Below, piece by piece: positions 1 to 7,025 of a stretch of DNA of 16,431 nt. A program made the translations under genes and the position numbers. Within the stretch, counting starts at the first letter, position 1, and each line of letters begins with the position of its first letter. The stretch is taken from positions 1 to 16,431 of the forward strand of contig MDVS01000041.1 in assembly GCA_001940645.1 (NCBI GenBank), written 5' to 3'. Under the pieces are notes generated by a model. The model saw nothing but the letters and a program-made list of their open reading frames with translations, had not been told where the DNA came from and did not search any database. This DNA is from Candidatus Heimdallarchaeota archaeon LC_3 (GTDB lineage: Archaea; Asgardarchaeota; Heimdallarchaeia; Hodarchaeales; LC-3).

Positions 1-398
1 TCTTTAGAACCTACTGATAACTCATGATCTCGATCACCATAAAACGGATGATCAGTAATATCAACTGCAACAGTAATTTTTGTATTTTTATGAATTTGAA
101 AACCTTGAGCAATATATCTCAGGGAATTATTAACGTGTTGTACTGAAGGGTCAAATTCAAGGTTTTTTATTCGATAGTGGACAGTATCAGCACTGCAGCC
201 TGCAAAATCAAGACAGACATCTTCAATAGAAGTTTTTTCCAAATTAGCCTGTATCAATCGTTGAAATACGTCGTTTGAACTCCAACGAGACTGCTTCGAA
301 TATATCCACCCTTCTGTACCTTCAAAATATAATTCGAAAAGTTTATCAACTTCTTTAGAAACTAGCTGCCTGACTCGTTCTTTTGTTTGTTTTTTCAT
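1..398 (-). CDS. DDE transposase, N-terminal part (ISH3-like), runs off the left edge
   Basis: An open frame starts at an ATG (complement of 396-398) and stays open to the window edge, giving 132 residues of the N-terminus. The protein begins MKKQTKERVRQLV and has a helical N-terminal region. Around residues 111-121 is the segment VAVDITDHPFYGD, which resembles the first catalytic aspartate region of ISH3-type transposases (from memory, of the form IAIDxxxxPYYGD). The rest of the catalytic domain lies outside the window. The protein would cut and rejoin DNA to move its insertion element. Its upstream end must lie somewhere in about 399-490, next to the truncated protease gene, but I could not define a terminal inverted repeat. 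The DDE assignment is fairly secure; the exact IS family is tentative. Confidence 0.6.
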   Translation of the reverse strand, partial: MKKQTKERVRQLVSKEVDKLFELYFEGTEGWIYSKQSRWSSNDVFQRLIQANLEKTSIEDVCLDFAGCSADTVHYRIKNLEFDPSVQHVNNSLRYIAQGFQIHKNTKITVAVDITDHPFYGDRDHELSVGSK

Positions 399-481
399 CG
401 TAGTTAAAACTTAAAAAGAACTTGTCATTTAACCTTTTTGTCGGAGAGAGAGAAAGAATTAGATTACAATTAGAAAAATTT

Positions 482-1492
482 TTAGAAGACTTGCGGAAGT
501 ACTGAAAATAGAAAAGATGTAGCATAATCACGTAGATTTGATTCCCAGTATGTTAAAGAACTGTCAGTATTATACAAAAAGTAAGTTGAATCAGAGTTAG
601 AAAAATATTCATCAACATCTGAAAAATAACCAGCTTTGTAACTAGAATAAGTTGCAGCAGCTTCGTCTATCCACAAGGTTTCATCGGGATCTGAATTAAA
701 ATGAATCAAATGTTGAAATTCATGAGCTAGAGTACCGTTAGCATTTCCACTAGAAATAGCTTGTGTATCGATGTGAACAATCTCCATGAGCATGGAATGT
801 TGTATTATTGGATCACTTGGGAATGAAGCTGGATCATACTCATGTAAACGTAAAAAAACACCGGCAATATATGAACTACCACTTAACCCATCCTCAATAT
901 CCATAATAAATACAGAAATTTTGCCATCTCCGTCTACATCCGGTGGTACTCCAAAATAGGGTACTTCTGAGTCCCAAATATTGGTTTCAAACTCATTAGC
1001 AAACCCTTCAGCAAACGTTTTATCGTGTGTTCCCAAAAGAGTGTTTTCTACGAAAATAACGCTATGAGTTGATGTGGCCCTAACTGTTGCATTTGTTTCA
1101 TAAAATGAAGTGGCCCAATTTCCAGTGGTTGATAATAATCCATAATCCACTGCCCAAAAAGTCAATTCATCATCAACTTGAAAATCCGTGTTAACTGATT
1201 GATCAGATTCAATATTTATATTAGGTTGAAGTAACACATCTGGTAAATCTAATGATGGTAGTAATAGTGGATTAATAACAGTATTTTCAGCATTTTCTGC
1301 TTGATTTATTACTAGGAAACTAGCTGTCTGATCATTTTGTTTAACAAAATTATTAGGGTCAATTCCAATTTTATCGTTTTCTGAATCGATTACATGAATA
1401 AGAAAGACGAAATTAGTGATCGAACTTAATAAAACTAAAAAAAAGATTATAAAAGATAATTTTGATTTAGAATATAACAATGGAAATCTCAC
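482..1492 (-). CDS. Secreted zinc metalloprotease (M30/M6-like), probably truncated at the C-terminus
   Basis: The 336-residue product starts with GTG. A hydrophobic segment at about residues 11-33 acts as a signal peptide or membrane anchor, so the protease domain should lie outside the cell. Residues 185-190 (DVDGDG) look like a calcium-binding loop and are followed by the IMDIEDG...YIAGVF pattern of hyicolysin-type (M30) peptidases. The zinc motif HEFQHLIH is at 257-264, with a downstream WIDEAAATY (274-282) that can supply the third ligand glutamate. The frame ends only about 17 residues after the RDYATSF segment, where M30-like proteins normally continue with a further helical region. 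With the transposase gene directly beyond it, 3' truncation by an insertion is likely; it may be a remnant. A TATA-like TTATTTAAATA (complement of about 1501-1512) sits very close to the GTG, so an internal start such as the in-frame TTG after 1492 is possible. Confidence 0.72.
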   Translation of the reverse strand: MRFPLLYSKSKLSFIIFFLVLLSSITNFVFLIHVIDSENDKIGIDPNNFVKQNDQTASFLVINQAENAENTVINPLLLPSLDLPDVLLQPNINIESDQSVNTDFQVDDELTFWAVDYGLLSTTGNWATSFYETNATVRATSTHSVIFVENTLLGTHDKTFAEGFANEFETNIWDSEVPYFGVPPDVDGDGKISVFIMDIEDGLSGSSYIAGVFLRLHEYDPASFPSDPIIQHSMLMEIVHIDTQAISSGNANGTLAHEFQHLIHFNSDPDETLWIDEAAATYSSYKAGYFSDVDEYFSNSDSTYFLYNTDSSLTYWESNLRDYATSFLFSVLPQVF

Positions 1493-1613
1493 ACTAATTA
1501 TTTATTTAAATAAGTTTACCAAGTTTGTATTACAAAAAGGGATCTAAATAAGATAAGGGTAATACCATTTTAATTAAAAATTAAAAATAAAAATTCATAT
1601 CTAATGACTTTAT

Positions 1614-2534
1614 TTAGCCTTTCTTTACATCTTTTATAATATTTTCTATGAAAAATTCTCCTGCCTTATACGATGATCGAACTAACGGACCAGAAATAAC
1701 GGATTTAAACCCAAAATTTAAAGCGAACTTCCTCATTTTTTCAAAAACTTCTGGATGAATATATTTTTCCACCTTCATATGTTTAAGCGTAGGTCGTAAA
1801 TATTGACCTATTGTTAAGAAATCCACTTCAATTTTTCTTAAATCTGAAAATGTTTGGTTAATATCTCCCCAATTTTCCCCTACACCTACCATAATTGAAG
1901 TTTTTGTAAACATATTCGATTTTCTTTCTTTAACCTCTCTTAAAACCAATAAAGACTTTCGATAATTTGCTCTTGGATCGCGAACTATAGGAGTTAACCT
2001 TTCAACTGTTTCCACATTGTGAGAAATGACGTTTGGAGATGAATTGATAATATTTTCTAAATTGTTTCCCAGATAATCTGGAATAAGAACTTCAATTAGT
2101 GTTTCAGGGTTTTTCTCTTTAATTTTTGTTATACATTTCGCAAAATGAATCGATCCCCCATCAGTAAGATCATCTCTGTCTACTGATGTAAGAACAACAT
2201 ATTTGAGGTTTAAATTATTAACAGCATTAGCAACATTATCAGGCTCGTTTAAATCCAACGGATTGGGTTTTCCAGAAGTTACAGAACAAAATCTACAACC
2301 TCTAGTGCAGATGTCTCCCATTAGCATAAAAGTAGCTGTTCCGCTACCCCAACATTCATGTTTGTTGGGACATTTTGCTTCTTCACAAACAGTAAAAAGC
2401 CTTTCATTACTTTTTATACCTCCTACAAGTCCCACATTTTCTCCACTAGGTATTTTTACTTTTAACCAGTCTGGTTTTCGTTCGATTTTAGTTTTTGGGT
2501 TGGTTTTTAATTCAACTGGTAACTCTGTTCTCAT
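1614..2534 (-). CDS. lipA: Lipoyl synthase (radical SAM)
   Basis: The 306-residue protein matches the usual size of LipA. It inserts two sulfurs into octanoyl groups carried on lipoyl domains or GcvH, using S-adenosylmethionine and two [4Fe-4S] clusters. The auxiliary-cluster cysteines form C50-X4-C55-X5-C61 (CEEAKCPNKHEC). The radical SAM cluster is CTRGCRFC with C76, C80 and C83. The conserved C-terminal RSSY motif is at 286-289 and supplies the serine ligand to the auxiliary cluster. The ATG at 2532-2534 is kept because the protein needs the N-terminal segment before C50 and no better start is visible upstream. It is transcribed away from the ferredoxin oxidoreductase genes. No lipoate ligase, octanoyltransferase or lipoyl-bearing protein is in the window, so its target lies elsewhere. 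Confidence 0.95.
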   Translation of the reverse strand: MRTELPVELKTNPKTKIERKPDWLKVKIPSGENVGLVGGIKSNERLFTVCEEAKCPNKHECWGSGTATFMLMGDICTRGCRFCSVTSGKPNPLDLNEPDNVANAVNNLNLKYVVLTSVDRDDLTDGGSIHFAKCITKIKEKNPETLIEVLIPDYLGNNLENIINSSPNVISHNVETVERLTPIVRDPRANYRKSLLVLREVKERKSNMFTKTSIMVGVGENWGDINQTFSDLRKIEVDFLTIGQYLRPTLKHMKVEKYIHPEVFEKMRKFALNFGFKSVISGPLVRSSYKAGEFFIENIIKDVKKG

Positions 2535-2563
2535 AATATCATATCAAGAATAAATTTGAACAA

Positions 2564-2572
2564 TTTATTAAA
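2564..2572 (-). promoter_or_regulatory. Candidate TATA box for lipA
   Basis: On the minus strand the sequence reads TTTAATAAA, about 30 bp ahead of the lipA ATG. This is the distance expected for an archaeal TATA box with a very short leader. The region is so AT-rich that chance matches are common, so this is a positional inference. Confidence 0.35.
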
Positions 2573-2815
2573 TTCAAACATTGAATAAATACATTCGTGT
2601 GAAATCAAATCAGGATTTTTGATATTTTTGTCTGAAATTCAAAATAAATAATATTATGAACCTATTTAACAGATTAATAATGAAAAACAATGCGAAAAAT
2701 GTCACATAGTGATTCTAAATGAAAAATTGTAAGTAGGAAAATCTATTATTTAAAGAAACCTTTTCTCATTTTAATCCTATATTTTCACTGATCTATCTCT
2801 AACAAGAAATTTTAT

Positions 2816-2831
2816 TCATTATCCATAATGA
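2816..2831. promoter_or_regulatory. Perfect 7-bp-arm palindrome, possible operator
   Basis: TCATTAT-CC-ATAATGA is a perfect inverted repeat with a 2-base spacer. It lies about 55-70 bp upstream of the proposed TATA box of the oxidoreductase operon and about 100 bp from its start codon. The spacing suits an activator or repressor dimer site. In sequence this AT-rich a chance origin remains possible. Confidence 0.3.
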
Positions 2832-2883
2832 GAATTTACATCATTTCAAAAATTGTATTTAATGAAAAAAATTCACCACAAAC

Positions 2884-2895
2884 TTATATTTATAT
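2884..2895 (+). promoter_or_regulatory. Candidate TATA box for the 2-oxoacid:ferredoxin oxidoreductase operon
   Basis: TTATATTTATAT fits the archaeal TATA consensus. It lies about 40-50 bp before the ATG at 2933, which would put transcription start near 2915 with a leader of about 15-20 nt. An AGGT at 2921-2924, eight bases before the ATG, is a plausible ribosome binding site and supports that start. Confidence 0.45.
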
Positions 2896-2932
2896 CCAAA
2901 TAAAAAATTCAATTAGTTTCAGGTACAAATAA

Positions 2933-4762
2933 ATGGCTTTAAATGAAAAAAAATTATTCGAAAGGTTCGCGATTGTTTGGGGAGGACAAGCTGGAGATGG
3001 ACTCCAATCATCAGGACTGATCCTTTCAAAATATTTTAACAAGATTGGATATTACGTTCATTCAGTTCCTGGAACGCAATCTACAATTCGTGGAGGTCAT
3101 TTATGGCAACAAATCGAATTTTCTAAACACCTGTTAAGATCACATAACAGAAAAATAAATATGATTATAGCTTTTACTGCACAAACATTACATGTCCATT
3201 TAAGAGATCTGGATGAAAATGGCATTTTAATATATAACTCTGATAAAGCTGTTATTGAACAATATAGTAAGGAATTAGAAGAAAAGAAAATATCTGTTAT
3301 TAGACTTCCATTGACAGGATTAGGTAAAGATGTTGATCCAAAAACACCTGCTATCATTAATACAATCACAATAGGTATAATATTATCTATCTTACAATTA
3401 CCAGTAAACGAAATTTATGATGTTATTAAAAAACAATTTCAAAATAAATCTCAAATAATAATAAATAATAATATTAAAGCCATAGAATTAGGATTGGAAA
3501 AAGCTGAAAATTTTCTCTCATTCAAAAGAAAATTTGACTTACCCAAAGATTCTATCAGCGATTATATAGTTATTTCTGGAAATGAAGCAATATCTTTAGG
3601 AGCGGTCGCAGCTGGTTTGAAATTTTTGAGTCAATACCCAATTACTCCTGCATCATCGATCCTTTCATTTCTCGCTAAAAATTCTAACAAATATGGAATA
3701 ATTGTAAGACAAGCAGAGGATGAAATGGCTGCATTAAGCATGGTTCTTGGTGCATCATTTGCAGGAGTAAGGGCTATGACAGCAACCTCAGGCCCTGGAT
3801 TCTCTTTAATGGCAGAAACATTAGGTTACTCATCTGCTACAGAAACACCATGTGTAATTGTTTTATCGATGAGAGGGGGACCAAGTACTGGTGTGCCTAC
3901 AAAAATGGAACAAGCTGATTTATTGCCTGTAATTTGGTCTTCACATGGAGAATCTCCCCGTGTATTTTTAGCACCAAGATCGATTGAGGAATGTTTTGAA
4001 ACAACAGTACGTGCGTTTAATATTGCTGATAAGTATCAAATGCCTGTTATACTAGCTTCAGATTTTTATTTGTCCGAACATATCAAAAATGTTAAGCCAT
4101 TCAATCTTGATGTTGAAATTGATAGAGGAAAACTTTGGAAAAAGTCAGACAAGGATGAAAAGCCTTATAAAAGATTTAAATTAACCGAAGATGGTATATC
4201 GCCTAGGGCGTTTCCTCCTAATCCAGATACATTACATGTTTTAGTTGGAGCAGATCACAATGAAGATTCTCATTCTCTTTCCGGGAATAAGTGTGGTTTA
4301 CCTGAATCTGGTGAAATGAGAATAAAAATGATAGAAAAAAGATTTAGAAAGCTCGAGAAATTACGCAATGAAGACATGCGAGGTCCAATCTGGTATGGTC
4401 TAGAGGATGCATCTAAAACGTTAATATGTTGGGGAAGTATTACTGGTGCAATTAGTGAAACTGTTGATGAATTGAATAAGAATGGTGAAGATTGGAATGT
4501 ATTATCTTTCGTAGATATTCATCCATTACCAGTTGTTAAAGTCAAAAAAGAGTTGGAAAAAATAAAGTACGGTATAGTAGTAGAAATCAATTATACAGGT
4601 CAATTTGAAGCACTTTTAAAAAATGAAACTGAATGGATTCCTCAGGGAAAATCAATTCACCCTTTAACTGGAGAAGCACCAACAAAGAAATATTTAATCA
4701 AACATTTAGCAGAAAATCAAGAATTAATTAGATCTAATTTAAAGGAAATTTTACATAAATGA
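2933..4762 (+). CDS. korA: 2-oxoacid:ferredoxin oxidoreductase, fused gamma-alpha subunit
   Basis: The 609-residue protein is a gamma-alpha fusion of a cytoplasmic CoA-dependent 2-oxoacid:ferredoxin oxidoreductase. It interconverts a 2-oxoacid, CoA and oxidised ferredoxin with acyl-CoA, CO2 and reduced ferredoxin. The gamma domain (about residues 12-190) starts with VWGGQAGDGLQSSG. The alpha domain follows from about 210 and has the hallmark YPITPASS at 235-242, QAEDEMAAL at 260-268 and ATSGPGFSLM at 284-293. Residues from about 390 include the KRFKLTEDGISPRAFPPNP segment common in this class. Length and layout match the archaeal two-subunit type known from Sulfolobus. Sequence alone does not separate 2-oxoglutarate from pyruvate or broad specificity. 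The TCA-type genes downstream favour 2-oxoglutarate, hence the symbol. It overlaps the beta-subunit gene by ATGA. Confidence 0.92.
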   Translation: MALNEKKLFERFAIVWGGQAGDGLQSSGLILSKYFNKIGYYVHSVPGTQSTIRGGHLWQQIEFSKHLLRSHNRKINMIIAFTAQTLHVHLRDLDENGILIYNSDKAVIEQYSKELEEKKISVIRLPLTGLGKDVDPKTPAIINTITIGIILSILQLPVNEIYDVIKKQFQNKSQIIINNNIKAIELGLEKAENFLSFKRKFDLPKDSISDYIVISGNEAISLGAVAAGLKFLSQYPITPASSILSFLAKNSNKYGIIVRQAEDEMAALSMVLGASFAGVRAMTATSGPGFSLMAETLGYSSATETPCVIVLSMRGGPSTGVPTKMEQADLLPVIWSSHGESPRVFLAPRSIEECFETTVRAFNIADKYQMPVILASDFYLSEHIKNVKPFNLDVEIDRGKLWKKSDKDEKPYKRFKLTEDGISPRAFPPNPDTLHVLVGADHNEDSHSLSGNKCGLPESGEMRIKMIEKRFRKLEKLRNEDMRGPIWYGLEDASKTLICWGSITGAISETVDELNKNGEDWNVLSFVDIHPLPVVKVKKELEKIKYGIVVEINYTGQFEALLKNETEWIPQGKSIHPLTGEAPTKKYLIKHLAENQELIRSNLKEILHK

Positions 4763-5676
4763 GCACTAATAATTCAAAAACTGAAATTCCATTTAAAAAA
4801 TTTGGAGTCCCAATTTTAGTAGAACAGCATCAACAATCAAATTGGTGTCCCGGATGTGGAGATTTTGCTCTGCTTAAAGCAACTAAAAGAGCATTAGGAA
4901 GATTAGGTTTTGATCCTAAAGATATAGTTACTGTATCCGGAATAGGATGCAGTAGTAATTTTGTTCACTTCGGAATGTGGTATGGTTTTCATGCTATTCA
5001 TGGAAGAGCAATGCCCACTGCTACAGGAATTCATCTAGCTAATACTGACCTTAAAACAATAGTAGTCGGGGGAGATGGAGATGGATATGGAATAGGACTC
5101 AGCCATTTTATTCATGGCGCTAGAAGAAATGTTAATTTGATTTATATGGTAATGAACAACCAAATTTATGGTTTAACTTTAGGTCAGGCATCTCCTAGTT
5201 CTAGAGAGAAAATGGTGACGAAGATAACCCCTGATGGAGTTGATGAACAACCTATTAATCCTATTACCCTTGCTTTAAGTGGTGGCGCAACATTTGTTGC
5301 AAGAGGTTTTTCTGGAGATGTAAAACATCTTGAAGATTTAATCATTGAAGCAATTAATCATAAAGGATTCTCTTTTATTGATGTGCTCAGTCCTTGTGTC
5401 ACTTTTAATAAGGTCAATACATATAAATTCTTCAAGGATAGAGTTTATAATTTGCAAGAGGAAGGCCATAATAGCTCCAATTTAGCTGATGCCTTGGCTA
5501 GAGGATTAGATTGGGAAAATGGAAGAATTCCAATCGGAATTTTCTATCAAAATAAATCAAGACCTGCTTTACATGAAATTATCCCTGGAACTACTTTTGG
5601 GAATATAATAAATGCTCCATTAGGCTTTAAAGAAATGGGAATTTCTGAAGATCAAGTATTTGATGATTTTCGTTAA
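4759..5676 (+). CDS. korB: 2-oxoacid:ferredoxin oxidoreductase, beta subunit (TPP-binding)
   Basis: The 305-residue partner of the upstream gamma-alpha subunit binds thiamine diphosphate and a [4Fe-4S] cluster. WCPGCGDF holds C30 and C33, GIGCSSN holds C64, and SPCVTFN holds C213; these are the four ligand positions expected for the two-subunit archaeal enzymes. The TPP/Mg motif is GGDGDGYGIG at 104-113, with NNQIYGLT at 133-140. The length equals that of the Sulfolobus-type beta subunit. The start overlaps the upstream stop as ATGA, so the two subunits should be translated in coupled fashion and in equal amounts. Electrons would pass to or from ferredoxin. In the reductive direction the complex would fix CO2 onto succinyl-CoA to form 2-oxoglutarate, if the specificity inferred from context is right. 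Confidence 0.94.
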   Translation: MSTNNSKTEIPFKKFGVPILVEQHQQSNWCPGCGDFALLKATKRALGRLGFDPKDIVTVSGIGCSSNFVHFGMWYGFHAIHGRAMPTATGIHLANTDLKTIVVGGDGDGYGIGLSHFIHGARRNVNLIYMVMNNQIYGLTLGQASPSSREKMVTKITPDGVDEQPINPITLALSGGATFVARGFSGDVKHLEDLIIEAINHKGFSFIDVLSPCVTFNKVNTYKFFKDRVYNLQEEGHNSSNLADALARGLDWENGRIPIGIFYQNKSRPALHEIIPGTTFGNIINAPLGFKEMGISEDQVFDDFR

Positions 5677-5693
5677 TTTTTATTGATGTAAAA

Positions 5694-6326
5694 ATGAATA
5701 AGAATATTAAAACCATTATTCGAACATTAAAAGATACATATCCAGATTCACAGTGTTCTTTAGATTATAATAATCCTTGGAATTTATTAGTAGCAACTAT
5801 TTTATCTGCTCAATCAACAGATGCTACGGTCAATAAAGTCACTCCCTTCTATTTTAAACAATATCCAGCAATTGAAGATACAGTAAAAGCAAATATTACA
5901 GACATTGAAGATATTATTAGACCTTGTGGATTATATACAAGGAAAGCAAAAAGTATCAGAGATTGTGCAATTAAAATTCATAAAGATTATGCTAACAAAG
6001 TTCCCAATGATATGAAACAATTAGTAAAATTACCTGGAGTTGGTAGAAAGACTGCTAATGTTATTTTAGGTGTAGCTTATAATATTGCATTAGGAATAGT
6101 AGTAGATACTCATGTGAAGCGTATTTCTAAACTTCTTGCATGGACAAAATTAGAAAATCCAGATAGAATCGAGAAAGATTTAATGAATATTATTCAGAAA
6201 CAAGATTGGATTATAATTGGGCATCTTTTAATTGATCACGGAAGGAATATTTGTAATGCTAAAAAACCCTTATGTAAAAAATGTTCGATAGAGCTTTATT
6301 GTCCTTCCAGCAAAATAAAAAATTAA
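5694..6326 (+). CDS. nth: Endonuclease III, DNA glycosylase/AP lyase
   Basis: The 210-residue protein is a complete endonuclease III, which removes oxidised pyrimidines and nicks abasic sites in base excision repair. The helix-hairpin-helix is LPGVGRKTANVIL, with the catalytic lysine at K119. The GPD region VVDTHVKRISK carries the catalytic aspartate D138. The C-terminal [4Fe-4S] loop is C187-X6-C194-X2-C197-X5-C203, exactly the canonical spacing. It starts 17 bp after the oxidoreductase beta-subunit stop on the same strand, so it is probably co-transcribed. A link between the two is not obvious beyond both using iron-sulfur clusters. It is followed by a 116 bp gap that ends this transcription unit. 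Confidence 0.96.
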   Translation: MNKNIKTIIRTLKDTYPDSQCSLDYNNPWNLLVATILSAQSTDATVNKVTPFYFKQYPAIEDTVKANITDIEDIIRPCGLYTRKAKSIRDCAIKIHKDYANKVPNDMKQLVKLPGVGRKTANVILGVAYNIALGIVVDTHVKRISKLLAWTKLENPDRIEKDLMNIIQKQDWIIIGHLLIDHGRNICNAKKPLCKKCSIELYCPSSKIKN

Positions 6327-6410
6327 ACCTATTTGTGGAACATTTCATAATGAAGCTAACCCACTGGTAAAACATTTACTTAATAACTTGAGCAAATAAT
6401 AACTTAACCA

Positions 6411-6420
6411 TTTTTTTTTT
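6411..6420 (+). terminator. Oligo-T run, possible archaeal terminator
   Basis: Ten consecutive T residues, followed by GTTTTG, lie 85 bp after the nth stop on the coding strand. Archaeal RNA polymerase stops at such U-tracts without a hairpin. The run sits only about 20 bp before the start of the next gene, so it might instead lie inside the next promoter region. A clear TATA box for the next gene is not evident; AAATAATA at about 6394-6401 is a weak candidate. Confidence 0.35.
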
Positions 6421-6442
6421 GTTTTGAATAAGTGATAGTCAA

Positions 6443-7006
6443 ATGAATATTACCAAAATAATTCCAGAAATAAATTTAGTTAATTCCACCGATTTAAAGA
6501 ATAAATTAATTCAAATTTATCAAAAAATTATGGTGGCAGGGAAATGGGATGAAAACGATCTTAAAAAAATTCCTTTTACACTATTGATACCTGAATTAGT
6601 AGATAAGACCAATAATATTCCTAAAATCAACTTGATTGATCATATAAGGGCTGTTACAAAAATGAGTATAGCTGTATATGATATATACGAAGGATTAGGG
6701 TTGGAAAAAGAGTTAAATAGAGATGAGCTAATTTCAGGAGCTATTTTACACGATATTGGTAAATTTGTTGAATATAAAAAAGACAATAAAGGAAATATAG
6801 TTCCGACACAGTCTGGCAAAATATTGAGGCATCCAGCTCAGGGATTGGAATTAGTAGCTGAATTCGACTTACCATTATCAGTTCGGCAGGCCATAGTATT
6901 TCATAGCAAAGAAGGAGATCAAATAAATCGACTACCTGAAGTAGAAATTATCTCACGTAGCGACTTCTTATGTTTCATTCCAGTTAAAAAAATTTTGCAG
7001 AAATAA
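6443..7006 (+). CDS. HD-domain metal-dependent phosphohydrolase
   Basis: The 187-residue soluble protein has the full HD-domain ligand set: H67 in DHIRAVT, the H103-D104 pair in ILHDIGKF, H130 in RHPAQG, H154 in VFHSKEGD and D174 in SRSDFL. Having H130 and H154 as well as the HD pair suggests a two-metal phosphohydrolase acting on a nucleotide or phosphorylated metabolite. The first 60 residues are a helical extension with no recognisable domain. GTGAT at 6432-6436, six bases before the ATG, is a good ribosome binding site and fixes the start. The gene is first in the run ending with the ATP-citrate-lyase-like genes, with only 19 bp to the next one. Its substrate and any role in carbon metabolism cannot be read from the sequence. 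Confidence 0.82.
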   Translation: MNITKIIPEINLVNSTDLKNKLIQIYQKIMVAGKWDENDLKKIPFTLLIPELVDKTNNIPKINLIDHIRAVTKMSIAVYDIYEGLGLEKELNRDELISGAILHDIGKFVEYKKDNKGNIVPTQSGKILRHPAQGLELVAEFDLPLSVRQAIVFHSKEGDQINRLPEVEIISRSDFLCFIPVKKILQK

Positions 7007-7025
7007 AATAGGTGAATAATAAAAA

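Larger units (their letters stand above)
2535..2932. other. Divergent intergenic region between lipA and the oxidoreductase operon
   Basis: This 398 bp AT-rich stretch separates two divergent transcription units. I see no credible coding frame, tRNA or CRISPR repeat. It holds a likely TATA box for each side and one palindrome, listed separately. The middle part (about 2600-2800) shows nothing I can name. Its length is unusual beside the 3-120 bp gaps elsewhere in the window, so it could contain regulatory sites or a small RNA that cannot be recognised by eye. Confidence 0.6.

Noticed and set aside
2203..2553. Plus-strand open frame of about 116 codons across the 5' part of lipA
   Set aside because: It lies antisense to the conserved cysteine region of lipoyl synthase, shows no domain and is explained by the codon pattern of the opposite strand.
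3445..3480. AAT/ATA-rich repetitive stretch within the oxidoreductase gene
   Set aside because: It encodes an Asn/Ile/Lys-rich linker between the gamma and alpha domains and is a product of the low GC content, not a repeat element.
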